This document shows positions 1-10,729 of a stretch of 64,000 nucleotides of DNA, piece after piece (the first letter of the stretch is position 1; each line of letters begins with the position of its first letter). This DNA comes from Sipunculus nudus (Eukaryota; Annelida; Sipuncula; Golfingiida; Sipunculidae): contig CM049309.1 in assembly GCA_026874595.1 (NCBI GenBank), positions 54,040,079 to 54,104,078 of the forward strand, in the 5' to 3' direction. Position numbers and translations under genes: made by a program. The notes below the pieces were generated by a model, which ran no database searches, was not told the DNA's origin, and saw only the letters and a program-made list of their open reading frames with translations.

Positions 1-79
1 ACTCAGCCTAAATTTTATATCACCATGAATTATTTTTCATTTACTTCACCTATCAAGGTTTATTTTTTATATTTAACAG

Positions 80-193
80 ATCATGACGACTGCTCCCCTG
101 ACCCCTGTCTTAATGGTGCCACCTGCGTGGATATGATTAACAGTTACATCTGTGTTTGTCCGGCTGGGTATGACGGCACTAATTGTACATTCA
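80..193 (+). CDS. EGF-like exon A1 (partial multi-EGF gene)
   Basis: Internal exon coding one EGF module of an extracellular or membrane protein. The acceptor is TTTAACAG and the donor is A|GTAAGC, both phase 1, giving 114 nt. Six cysteines lie in the EGF order: [12 protein letters not shown]-(8)-C-V-C-(8)-C. The lead-in DHDDC and the segment [12 protein letters not shown] fit calcium-binding EGF (D-x-D-[DE]-C and C-x-[DN]-x4-[FY]-x-C-x-C), which is also the Asp/Asn beta-hydroxylation context. C-LNGA-T-C fits the O-fucose consensus C2-x4-[ST]-C3. The NCT near the end is a possible N-glycosylation sequon. The open frame reads through the acceptor, so an ATG upstream of it is not the gene start. 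The protein family (fibropellin, Notch or Crumbs-like) cannot be decided from EGF modules alone. Confidence 0.88.
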
Positions 194-741
194 GTAAGCG
201 TTTACTATATTAAATCTACAATATGTGGTTATATTTCCTTTTTTGTGTGTATCGAAATACTCTAAAAATATTAAAAGGTTGTCCCACATCTAGGCTTTAG
301 AGTTTTAATGGTTTTATCCTTGCCAAGACGTTAATGTTTATGTATGCTACGAAAATGCGTAAAATAAAACGTGGTTCCATTTACTCATAGACAAAACTCA
401 ATGCCAGCTCTTATAACTAAATGAAATTCGTGGGAGAGCCATATATTATTTATATAATTTGCAACTAGGTGGCAATATCAAAGCGCTGAGACGTAAAGAG
501 AGCACATTTTGTGGATCTGTAAGCGAAAACAATTACGCCATACCACTCCTTTAACTGGGCCAGTCTATGAAGGTTCAATCTCTCTTCATGTTTCTTCAGT
601 GCATTTTATTCCTGCAAAGAATTGGAGTACTATTTTTCCATACTAACATGATTTTAAGACGATCTCAAAGTACCAGATGAAGAACAATATCAAAAAGTGT
701 TCGTACATATCTCAAAGTTGTATTTTTTACACCCCATGCAG

Positions 742-855
742 ATATCGATGAATGCGCTACCACGCCTTGTCTGAATGGAGCTACATGTATTGACGGGGTT
801 GACGAGTTTGTCTGTAACTGTGCACCAGGTTTTGAGGGCATCTTCTGTTCTATTG
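742..855 (+). CDS. EGF-like exon B1
   Basis: Second EGF module, 548 nt after exon A1. The acceptor is CATGCAG|AT and the donor ATTG|GTAAG, phase 1-1, 114 nt. Six cysteines in the pattern [12 protein letters not shown]-(8)-C-N-C-(8)-C follow the lead-in IDEC; the split first codon joins the last base of exon A1 to give [17 protein letters not shown] meets the calcium-binding and beta-hydroxylation pattern, and C-LNGA-T-C the O-fucose pattern. The next exon, A2, lies 49.7 kb downstream because the following intron holds the nested insertions. Splice sites and cysteines are intact, so the exon looks functional. Confidence 0.88.
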
Positions 856-1840
856 GTAAGTACCGAGAAGTCAGGACCGAGAAATATTTTATACATATAA
901 TTTTTATATTGAAAGTTCATTTATTAAATTTGAATGTGTTTACTGAGTGTTCTGACCATGTACGCAGGACAAATGGTTGTGCGAGTTCCTGCAGGATATT
1001 GCTAGAATAGACTCGTTTATGAAAATGGGGTTCAAGGCAGGCCAGTAGATTGACTGGAGACACGTCTAAACACCCACATTCACAGGGTTTTATAAATAAC
1101 TAGTTGTGTATGTAGATAACATTGGCAATACTGTTTAAACAAGTTTAAAACAACTGATGATGATGTTTGGATACGGGGGAAGTAACTTGACCACCCAGTT
1201 TTATTGCAGCCGTAATGATTAAAATGCTGTGTGGTTAACAAGGAATCACAGGTTATTTAATGTCAAATCATGTTGTCTTCCTTCGAGCCTGCTTTCATGC
1301 TCTTTTAAGCAAAGACCGAATCATGCCTTGCTACATCCTTAATTTAAAGCAGACGCTAATATAATGGAGCCGAAATTATAACGGCCAATCAAATCAATCG
1401 TTTTTACAATAGTAAATGGTCAAATAAATCCAACGTTACAATAGTATACAGTTCACAGAAATCAGAAATGTTCACACGCCTTAAGCCCCAGTCCCATATA
1501 GTTGTTATTATTCTTTATTACCTCCATTCATATATGAAGATTTTTCATGAAAAGAAATGACATAGAACAATCAAATGAAATACAACAATGTCAACAAACA
1601 TATTTGAACAGATATCACCAATACATCAAAGTAAAACGAACACAGTATGACAAATACATTCCCGTAGTACATAAGGACATTGCTCAGGTACAAAAACAAA
1701 GTAAGCAAGAACATGAAAGGTTTAACTCAGAAAAGAAAGAATATTTTTCCTGGCTTGTTGTTTCTGTAACCTGAATAACCAATTTTAACTCAAGGGCTAA
1801 GTCTTGAAAGTTTAATAGTTTTGTGATAAATTAACTGTTA
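856..1840 (+). other. Intron sequence of unit 1 before LINE-B
   Basis: Non-coding intron that recurs after B2 (51327-52315) and B3 (57816-58795). A short frame at 1547-1774 is broken in the other copies and shows no known domain. The stretch before 1840 may include LINE-B 3' untranslated sequence; the exact 3' end of LINE-B is not clear. Confidence 0.6.
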
Positions 1841-1936
1841 AATAAAACATTTATATTCATCAACATAACACGCAAATCTATATAGTAGTATGTACCATAA
1901 TTCAATTGACCACAGACACAGGGCAGTGAAGTCTTT

Positions 1937-2329
1937 TCAAGGTAAAACTTCAAGAAAAAATTCGTCAGGTAAATTGTGTAATAGAGCAGAGACATGGACA
2001 CTCGGCGAATTACAGATAAAATCCCACAATCTGTCCCTGCTCTCCTTTGACCTGTCACAATATAGTAATACATGTGCCACTGGGTGTCTATAAAATAGAC
2101 CACAGTTGTGACACAAAGATTCCATAAACACTGCTACAAATCGTGCAAGAAAGTGAAACTTAGATAGAGACTGGGGTATTTTTTGAGCTGCATAACAAAT
2201 TATAGAAGGCTGGAAACAGCTTGAATGAAAACTTCCAAATTTAACAAAATCTGCGTTTTGTGCAGTTCGCACATCATATTCGTTTGCTTCGTAACCTAGG
2301 ATTGTCTCTTGAACCTTTATATTCCGCAT
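1937..2329 (-). pseudogene. LINE-B ORF2 C-terminal fragment, unit 1
   Basis: Corresponds to the C-terminal end of the unit 2 frame at 52333-53130. It keeps CHNCGLFYRHPVAHVLLYCDRSK, whose C-x2-C-x8-H-x4-C spacing is the zinc-knuckle-like motif found after the RT domain in many LINE ORF2 proteins. It is frame-shifted relative to the upstream RT part. Confidence 0.65.
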
Positions 2330-3088
2330 ATTTACTTAGTTTTCACCTTTTCTGAGATGGGCATATTCTGCATCTAGATCATATTTGGCGATGAGCGCCA
2401 GAAAGTCTTTAGCAATTCCAGATTTACATAAGGCGGGAAACATACGTAATAGCATATCTTTGTAACAGAACAATTTCTTGGAAACAGAATTACTTGAATT
2501 AGAAATTAACCTGCCAAAATCGAAGAGTTTATTTCTCGATATGAATGCCTCAATTCAAGGTAAGGCTAACATTGCCAAAACTACATCAGAAATAGTTCTC
2601 GAACCTAACGTTTGTGCGATCTTAGCACAGAATCTCTCCATTCTCTCTAAAATCAAAAAGTCCGATTTTGTCAAAGAATTCCGCAATTCTGAACCATACA
2701 GAGCTTTTGGAATAACGATGGCTTTGTGAAGACTAATGGCTGTAAGTGGATTCATTCCCCTAGGTCTAACAAAAGTCTCAGCTAAGGAAAGAAATGAACC
2801 CATTCCTCTTCGCGATGCCTCCACTATGTGCTCATGGTGTGAGCAATTCCCGTGCAGAAGTACCCCAAGATGAGAATAACACCTTTTCTCCTGTATTGGT
2901 ATACTGTCGAGAAACCATTGTCTACTTTTTGCATTTTTACCGAATGTTCGTTCGTTTTCACCAAAAACCATGAAAACGGTTTTCTTTGGATTAAAACAGA
3001 ATCTCCAGCGTTTGCTATATTCCGAGCAAATATTAAATATATATTGTAAACCACTAGGTGAGGGAGACAGGAGACATATGTCACCCGC

Positions 3089-3979
3089 TTACGTTGGATT
3101 TCCAGTGCAGATAGGCACAACATGGGCTCCTTTGTCACAGCTTCTGAGTTCGAGAAGGAGATCATTCATGAAAAGCATGTATAAAAATGGAGAGAGCACC
3201 CCTCTTTGTCTCACAGATTGTTTCACGTCAACCCATTTACCTAGATGACCCATGTATAACACAGCGCTCTGCATATTAGAGTAAGCATTTAACAATAGAT
3301 TCCATGACGGCCCAGCTGTACCAAATTTATATAGCTTCCTGAACAGACCTTTATGCCAAACAACATCAAAGGCAGATCGACTGTCCAGAAAACACGAGTA
3401 CAGTTTAGAAGAACCATCTGCATAATAATGAACAGTTTCTTGTAAAGTTAAACTTGCATCAATTGATGACTGGCCTTTTTGGTACGCAAATTGTAATGGG
3501 TCTTGGAAATGAATTCCTTGTATGTTAATATATGTATCAATTCTAGTCAAAACAATTCTATGGAAAAGTTTGTAGACACAGGACAGCAGAGTTACGCACT
3601 TGGAATTTTGTGGAGAGGATTTTTTCCCTCGTTCGTGCTTAGGTATCGTGACGACAATGCCCTTCTTCATTTTATCGGGTAATTTTTCATGGATTAGAAA
3701 CAAGTTAAACAATTTACATACATGGAGCGCCAACGTTTTACCACCGTGTTTAATATGTTCATTTGTAACTTTGTCAAGGCCACTGGCCTTGCCGGTTTTC
3801 AAAGTTCTAATAGCAGTTTCAATTTCAGTCATCATAACCGGTTTGTCATAATGATTTCCCGACTCTTGTAAAAGATTGTAAAATTCCAAATTTATTCTCT
3901 TTTCATGACTAGAAAAAAAGTATGTCGATTTGTCAGGGCAACATATATTCTCAAAATAATCAGCCCACCCATCAGCCAC
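3089..3979 (-). pseudogene. LINE-B reverse-transcriptase fragment, unit 1
   Basis: A 296-residue frame. The N-terminal part matches the linker that precedes LINE reverse transcriptases (WADYFENI, then IRTLKTGKASGLDKVTNEHIKHGG). The RT block FLDSRSAFDVVWHKGLF corresponds to the F-x-D-x-x-x-AFD motif, and QSVRQRGVLSPFLYMLFMNDL to the RQGGVLSP block, with Gly changed to Arg. The frame closes before the ADD catalytic motif. It would have copied the element's RNA at the target site, but it is broken by stops and by LINE-A. Confidence 0.75.
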
Positions 3980-4113
3980 AAGTCATGGGTCATTTACAAC
4001 CTGTCCTTCATTAAAGATCATTTCTGTGGGAACATTATGCTTTAATGTTCTTTATTAATTTAATTTTTTCTCAAATTTATTTTAATCAATCAGTGCGTTT
4101 TCGTCCACTTTTT

Positions 4114-4119
4114 CAAAGA
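4114..4119. repeat. Target-site duplication of LINE-A, left
   Basis: CAAAGA, repeated at 47752-47757. Units 2 and 3 have a single copy in the uninterrupted LINE-B (54215-54220 and 60741-60746). Confidence 0.75.
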
Positions 4120-4240
4120 TAGATAGATAGAAGTTTATTTCAGGCCACAGCCCATATAAAATAGTACAGTTAAATGGTATAGAATAGTAAAATAAGATAC
4201 AATTAAAAACATTATGATGCATCATTAGATATTCACGCTT

Positions 4241-4552
4241 CTATTTATGATATAGACATTCATTCCAATGTGTTTGTATTCTACCAGCTTGTACATTCAT
4301 GTTGTTTACAAGACAGCGTATGAGAGGATTGGCTGAGCATTCAGTTCGTCTAATAAAAGCGAAGATACATTTCCTCAACACAGCCTCGAAATTATTAAAA
4401 CCATGTTTCACAAACATAAGACTAGCACTATCATTCCGTTGATAACCTAATAATTTACGGTGCACATTATTGAATGCAACACGTAATTTATTGAAACAAG
4501 ACGAACTATAATCAGTCCATAGAAACGGGCAGTAAAAGCGAGACAATAACAT
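4241..4552 (-). pseudogene. LINE-A ORF2 C-terminal region
   Basis: Frame with FNKLRVAFNNVHRKLLGY and NDSASLMFVKHGFNNFEAVLRK, a pattern common at the C-terminus of invertebrate LINE ORF2 proteins. It connects to the RT through at least two frameshifts (pieces at 4447-4647 and 4644-4841). Confidence 0.7.
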
Positions 4553-4767
4553 TTGAACAGCTGAATTTTGACAGCGTTAGTACAATGGGAAAAGTCACGT
4601 AAAAGTATATTAGAGCGTACATACAAAAGTCTCGTTTGACGCATCATATCGTCATCATCTTTACAACTGTCACTGAATATATAACCAAGATACTTTGCAT
4701 TTCTTGCATATTCGATCGGTGTGTCATCAATACTAACACTAGGGCAAGATAATTTACATTTTCTGGG

Positions 4768-5634
4768 TTAAAATACCATAAACAACGTTTTGGCAGGATT
4801 AAGCGAAATATTGTGTAATTGACTATAAGACACACAAACATCTAAGAGTTTCTGCAAGCCTGATGGACTAGGTGCAACAAGACAAATATCATCAGCGGAA
4901 ATTAAATGGTTCATACATATCTCACTAACATAACAACCAGCGTTACAAAGTAACAAGTTCGCCGACAAGGAGTCTGTATATAAAGCAAACAATTTCGGAG
5001 ACAATATACCCCCTTGTCTTACCCCGTTAGATATATTAAAGAAACTGGAAGTAATGTAACCCCATTTTATACATAGACGTTGATTCCGATACCAATATAT
5101 TAAGATTCGAACCACAATGAGTGGCACACCACGAGTGATTAGTTTATCAAATAATATCCAGTGATCAATTCTATCAAACGCGTTGGAGGCATCTAAAAAA
5201 CAAGTATAGACTGGACTGTTATAATCTCTGTAGTACTGAATTACAATTTTTAGGGTATAAATGCACATATCTGTAGAGTGAGCTTTTTTAAAGCCAAATT
5301 GATAATCAGACGTTACCAGATAACAGTCAATACATTCAAGCAAAATTAGTTCTAGAAGTTTCGAGCAGGCAGTAACTAGCGTTATCGGCCTATAGTTACT
5401 CTTCGCGCTACAGTCACCAGACTTATTTTTAATCAAAGGTACAAGAGCAGATTGCATAAACTTATCAGGCAAATAACCATGAAGCAAAAAAGCAGTAAAT
5501 AGAAGGGATAGGAGAACACAAATAAGTTTACTTTCATAAATGAAGTGCTCAGCCGCAAGACCATCCACACCACAAGCTTTACCACGCTTTAGCGTCTGAT
5601 TGCCTACCAAGACCTGCTCGGGTGACACCATCAT
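4768..5634 (-). pseudogene. LINE-A reverse transcriptase
   Basis: A 288-residue frame with most RT blocks in order: LKRGKACGVDGLAAEHF (pre-RT), NYRPITLVTACSKLLE, DYQFGFKKAHSTD, FLDASNAFDRIDHWILFDKL, NGVRQGGILSPKLFALYTDSL, and SADDICLVAPSPSGLQ. The usual aromatic residue of the [FY]ADD catalytic motif is Ser, and the frame shifts after LFMVF. The frame is open upstream to about 5681, where the 40.3 kb insertion begins. It is non-functional as it stands. Confidence 0.85.
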
Positions 5635-5681
5635 TGAATTAATACCAATATGAGATTGTATGTTATCAGTTACCCATATAT

Positions 5682-5701
5682 GCGGGGAACTGTCGGTTTT
5701 C
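5682..5701 (+). repeat. Left terminal inverted repeat of the satellite block
   Basis: 20 bp, perfect inverted match to 45964-45983. Confidence 0.8.
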
Positions 5702-5854
5702 CAGACTTATCCCTGGGATTCTTTGCTACCATTGCGCATAGCCCGGCACAACGCGCACTCAGCTTCCACTCACTTTGCTACCATTCTGCTCTCAGCGGCT
5801 ATTCAGCGCAAAGTGCGCGGTAGCAAATGGCAGTCGCACAGTAGCATTTGCTAC
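5702..5854. other. Left subterminal region of the satellite block
   Basis: Sequence between the left terminal repeat and satellite 1. It contains TTTGCTACC and GGTAGCAAA in both orientations, motifs shared with satellites 1 and 3. Confidence 0.6.
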
Positions 5855-6842
5855 TCTTGTGCATAGCTTGCCACATCGCGCACTGAACAGCCACCGGACT
5901 TGCTACCATCAGGCACAGACCGGCTCGTAGCGCAAAGTGCGCGGTAGCAAATCAGACCTGCCCGGTAGCAAGTGGCTGTCATTGCTACCAATGGGAACTA
6001 TGAATTTGCGATCGCAAAATCTGCGACTGTTGACGTAGTGCAAGTCTTTGCTGCCAGAGGTCGTTCGGACAGGAACACTCAAAGCAATATGCACGGTAGC
6101 AATTAACAGTCGCAAAGTAGCAAACAGATATGCCCGTTAGCAAATGCCTTTTGTCATATTAAGCTGCGATCGCAATGCGCAATGTGCGCGGTAGCAAAAA
6201 GACCTGCGCGGTCGCAAGTTACTGTCCCTTGCTATCCAGGGGGACTATGAATTTGCGATCGCAAAATCTACTACTGTTGACGTAGTGCAAGTCTTTGCTG
6301 GCAGATGTCGCTCGGACAGGAACACTCAAAGCAATATGCGCGGTAGCAATTAATAGTCGCAAAGTAGCAAACAGATATGCGCGGTAGCAAATGCCTTTGG
6401 TCATATTAAGCTGCGAGCGCAATGCGCAATGTGCGCGATAGCAAAACGTAGTGCAAGTCTTTGCTGCCAGAGGTCGCTCGGACAGGAACACTCAAAGCAA
6501 TATGCGCGGTAGCAATAAACAGTCGCAAAGTAGCAAACAGATATGCGCGGTAGCAAATGCCTTTGGTCATATTAGGCTGCGATCGCAATGCGCTATTAGC
6601 GCGGTAGCAAAAAGACCTGCGCGGTCGCAACCCACTGCGACCGCAATGGGGACTAAGAATTTGCGATCGCAAAATCTGCTACTGTTGACGTAGTGCAAGT
6701 CTTTGCTGCCAGAGGTCGCTCGGACAGGAACACTCAAAGCAAAATGCGCGGTAGCAATTAACAGTCGCAAAGTAGCAAACAGAAATGCGCGGTAGCAAAT
6801 GCCTTTGGTCATATTAAGCTGCGATCGCAGTGCGCATTTCAC
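5855..6842. repeat. Satellite 1, ~240-bp tandem repeat
   Basis: About four degenerate copies. The marker GCTCGGACAGGAACACTCAA (or near variants) recurs near 6061, 6308, 6476 and 6716, giving steps of about 247, 168 and 240; the short one is a deleted monomer. Each full unit holds the perfect palindrome TTTGCGATCGCAAA (6005-6018, 6252-6265, 6660-6673) and several GCGCGGTAGCAAA boxes. Small reading frames here differ only by repeat register and are not genes. Confidence 0.85.
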
Positions 6843-7054
6843 CGAAAACTCTACTTACCGTTCATATGTATATGGCGTAATTTATTCTTCATTTAACAAG
6901 ATGCCCGCTCAAACATTGTATAGAAGCATGTGTGTAGGAAATTTATTTAAGTTGAAAGGATTGCATAATAATATACTGAGTACACACCATATATTAAGCT
7001 ATGTTATGTCAAAGAGTCGTAATATTATGACTGTTTATAATGCCCCGTATCCCG
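6843..7054. other. AT-rich spacer between satellites 1 and 2
   Basis: Unique sequence with no supported gene or motif. Confidence 0.6.
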
Positions 7055-8390
7055 GATAAAGCACATATTATTAGTGACACAGACTTACTGGGGTGTTTCA
7101 TGCCATAAGGGTTAGGGACTTGTACCCCCGATACAGCATATATTAACAGTGACAAACACTTAGTGGAGTAATTCATGCCCAAAGGGTTAGAGTAACCCGT
7201 ATCCCGGATATAACATATATGAATAGTCACTAAAACTTACTGGAGTATTTCATGCCCGAAGGTTAAGGGTAACCCGTATCCCGGATATAGCACATTTTAA
7301 TAATGACTAACAATTACTGGAGTACTTCATGCCCGAAGGGTTAGGGTAACCCGTATCCTGGACATAGCATATATTAATAGTGACAAACACTTACTGGAGT
7401 ATTTCATGCCCGAAGGGTTCAGGTAACCCGTACCAATGATATAGCATATATTAATAATGACAAACATTTCCCGGATATAGCATATATTGATAGTGACAAA
7501 CACTTACGGGAGTATTTCATGCCCGAAAGGTTAGGCTAACCCCTATCCTGGATATAGTATATATTAACAGTGACACACACTTACAGGAGTTTTTCATGCC
7601 CGAAGGGTTAGGGTAACCCGCATCCCGGATACAGCTTATATCAATATGGACAACAATTTACTGGATTATTTCATGCCCCAGGGTTAGGGTAGCCCGTATC
7701 CCGGATATAGCATATATGAATAGTCACAAACACTTACTGGAGTATTTCATGCCCGAAGGGTTAGGGTAACCCGTATCCCGGATATAGCATATATGAATAG
7801 TCACAAACACTCACTGGAGTATTTCATGCTCGAAGGGTTAGGGTAACCCGTATCCCGGATATTGCATATATGAATAGTCACAAACACTTACTGGAGTATT
7901 TCATGCCCGAAGGGTTAGGGTAGCCCGTATCCCGGATATAGCATATATGAATAGTCACAAACACTTACTGGAGTATTTCATGCCCGAAGGGTTAGGGTAA
8001 CCCGTATCCCGGATATAGCATATATGAATAGTCACAAACACTCACTGGAGTATTTCATGCTCGAAGGGTTAGGGTAACCCGTATCCCGGATATTGCATAT
8101 ATGAATAGTCACAAACACTTACTGGAGTATTTCATGCCCGAAGGGTTAGGGTAACCCGTATCCCGGATATAGCATATATGAATAGTCACAAACACTTACT
8201 GGAGTATTTCATGCTCGAAGGGTTAGGGTATAGCACATATTAATAATGGCAAACAATTACTGGGGTACTTCATGCCCGAAGGGTTAGGGTTACCCGTATC
8301 CCGGATATAGCACATATTAATAATGACAAACATCTACTGGGGTATCTAATGCCCGGAGCGTTAGGGTACCCCGTATCCCGTATAAGACAC
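7055..8390. repeat. Satellite 2 array, block 1 (77-bp monomer)
   Basis: Monomer of 77 bp, measured from the TTACTGG-type marker at 7740 to 7817. The consensus carries ATTTCATGCCCGAAGGG, then GGGTTAGGGTAACCC, CGTATCCCGGATATAGCATA and a short AATAGTGACAAACA tail. About 17 monomers by length. A local three-monomer duplication is marked by the variants CATGCTCGAAGG plus GGATATTGCAT, near 7830 and again near 8060. Confidence 0.92.
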
Positions 8391-10707
8391 ATTAACTCAG
8401 TCCCTTTCAAGGTATCTTTGTGACATTTTCTGCATTTACTACTGTAAGGCATATTTCCTTTATGTCAATTATATTTTTTTTTCTGCATACCTTCTCATAT
8501 GTAAGTAAGTTAGGTTAATACAGGTAACAATAGGTAAATCTGTAATACCTGCATTTCTGCTCACTGGTATTTCACCAAAGTGACCCCTTTATCTTGTTCA
8601 GGTAACCCATTTACAATTTGATCAAGAAAGGGAAATATATAAGGATTTTTTTACTCAAAGGTAATTATTATTTAAAGGTAAGTAAAATTGTAAATGATTT
8701 GTTTTATTTATGGAAAGGGAATCACCAAAAAAAACAGAATATGCAAATAAAATTGGATTTTAACAGTGAAAATCAAATATTTTTCACCTGAAAAGCTTGC
8801 TGACCCAAGAAGCATATTCTAGGACTCTGTTAAAATATAACACATATGTTTACCTGCACAGGAAAGTAAAGGTAAGTATAGGTAAATTATTTTTTTTCTG
8901 AATGTGTACGCAAACATCTTGTTCATCATTACAGTAACTATAAATTAATACCATTTCCATTTATTGACTGTATAATTCACTTTTGATATAAGAACAGGTG
9001 CTATTAAGTACAGTAATTAAGTTACCTATGTGAATACCTTTGTTCTTCAACTGATCTAATTACCTATGGCAGAGACAAAATCATGCTGATTAGTGCCAAA
9101 GACGAATATGGATGAACAAGTGTCAACTATGTCAAAATATATTATATTTTGATTTTAGAGACGTAGAATATAAATTGATAATTTTGGTTATGGTAACACA
9201 TAAAAATATACTCACCTGTACAGGTGGGTTCAGGTAAACACAGGTAAATTATCATGTATTATTATACAAGTAATAAGGGATACCGACAGAATAAATCTTA
9301 ATTTTGTGTGGCATGTGTACATTATATGAATTACTGGGCCTAACTGCACAATTTATTGGGTTACCTGTAATAATACCTTTCATCTTAAAAGGATTTAATT
9401 ACTTTTGCCAGTACCGACAATAAAGACTACTTCTCAGTTGAAGACTGGGAAGGAAATTTTTTAAAAGAAGCCAAAACAATATGCACAAACTATCTTTCAA
9501 TCAATTGCACAGCCACGCAAGTTGCGTATTTCAATTTTGACAACTACTACCTGTAACATATGCTCACCTGCACAGGTGAGTTCAGGTAAATTAAGGTAAC
9601 ATCTCATTTTTTAAATTAAATTTTAAAATTATACATGTTATAAGGGACATCACCAAAATCTTTATTTTTGCGCAAAATGTATGAATTATCGCTGCAAACT
9701 GCACTGATTATGTGCTTACCTTTACATCCTAAATTAATATATTTTCACCTGTGCAGGTAGACAAAAAATGGCAAATCTAATTAGTTTTTCATGAAAATCT
9801 AGAAAAGTTTTTTCTCTGGCTATGAACGTTTCATACAAAAAAAGATTAAATGCTGTTCAGCTTGGTCAATCACCTGCACAGGTAAAAAATCCAGGTGTGA
9901 CATGTATCAGGTGTGCACTCGGAATGACCATTGATTAGCACAATTACACATTGAATATCCAAAATTTTCCAGTTTGAAACAGCACTGATGTACTGAAATG
10001 AAAATAAAAATCCAAATTTGTCATAAATGTTTTAAAACATTGGTAATTTACCTAATTGAGGAGTTCCATGCAATTTCCTTTGAACTACCCGCCCCTCCGT
10101 GGGCCGACGGGCTTTGAGCGATAAAATGTGAATTTCATGCGCGAGTTTATATAAACAGGTTTAAATAATGCCAGTTTAAACAAAATTAAAACATTTCTAG
10201 CATAAATAGGATGTAAGACTCCCCGTTTGTTTTATTGCTTTTCATCTCTGGAACGGTCTCTCCTGCCGCGTCTGCTTCCTGGCAGCGGTGACGCTGCTAC
10301 GGTCCTCAGACAATCAGATATATTTTTACATTATCAACGAGCACGTGATATGGTCATTTGTGTTTTATGTTCAGAGAACCTCATGAGATAAACTGCAGTC
10401 ATACGGTCACAGTGAAAATGCAGTGCCGACTGACGGTTCAGTTGTTGGGGGGGGGGGGGGGGCTCTTTTGAAGCGTGCTCGAGATCACGCCATATAAAGG
10501 CATATTAGAACGATTCTTTCTAGCAAGTATCACAAAATAAGACAAACCAGTAGTGGGGGAACAATTTATTACACGGTGATCATTGGTCACGAGTGGCGTA
10601 ATGTTAAGCCAATAACAAAAACGGTTAAAATATGATCAAGGCACTACATAACGGAAGTTAAATCTGTAAACAAATTTAACTTGGTTTTGTCAATTGTTCT
10701 GTCACCG
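8391..10707. repeat. 2.3 kb spacer repeat, copy 1 (ACCTG/CAGGT-rich)
   Basis: AT-rich, non-coding, nearly identical to 12812-15140. It contains a degenerate tandem repeat of about 355 bp whose marker is an ACCTGnnCAGGT-type palindrome (8851, 9213, 9563, and looser ones near 9756 and 9870), each followed by AGGTAA boxes. It ends with a run of 16 G at 10447-10462 and GTCACCG. No supported gene; origin unknown. Confidence 0.85.
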
Positions 10708-10708
10708 T

Positions 10709-10729
10709 TGCATAGCTTGCCACATCGCG
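10709..10729 (+). repeat. 21-bp copy of satellite 1 sequence at a junction
   Basis: The stretch beginning TGCATAGCTTGCC is the same as 5860-5880, yet sits alone between the 2.3 kb spacer and satellite 2. Confidence 0.8.

Larger units (their letters stand above)
1841..4119 (-). mobile_element. LINE-B copy 1, 3' half (reverse transcriptase and C-terminus)
   Basis: 3' half of a decayed non-LTR retrotransposon, read on the - strand. It holds the reverse-transcriptase fragment at 3089-3979, a frame-shifted C-terminal part around 2555-2971 and the C-terminal end at 1937-2329. The rest of the element resumes at 47752, beyond the LINE-A insertion. The 3' boundary near 1840 is approximate. The same element stands in units 2 and 3. 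Confidence 0.75.
4120..5681 (-). mobile_element. LINE-A, 3' part
   Basis: 3' part of a second non-LTR retrotransposon, with a short (GATA)n tail at about 4120-4131 beside the target duplication. It carries the reverse transcriptase at 4768-5634 and frame-shifted C-terminal pieces at 4241-4841. The 5' part is at 45984-47751. With the 40.3 kb insert removed, LINE-A is about 3.3 kb. The (GATA)n tail and APE-type endonuclease fit the CR1/Jockey-like groups; the clade is not settled. Confidence 0.8.

Noticed and set aside
1547-1774. 75-residue + strand frame in the intron
   Set aside because: The corresponding sequence in units 2 and 3 is interrupted, and the residues show no known domain; likely intron or LINE 3' sequence.
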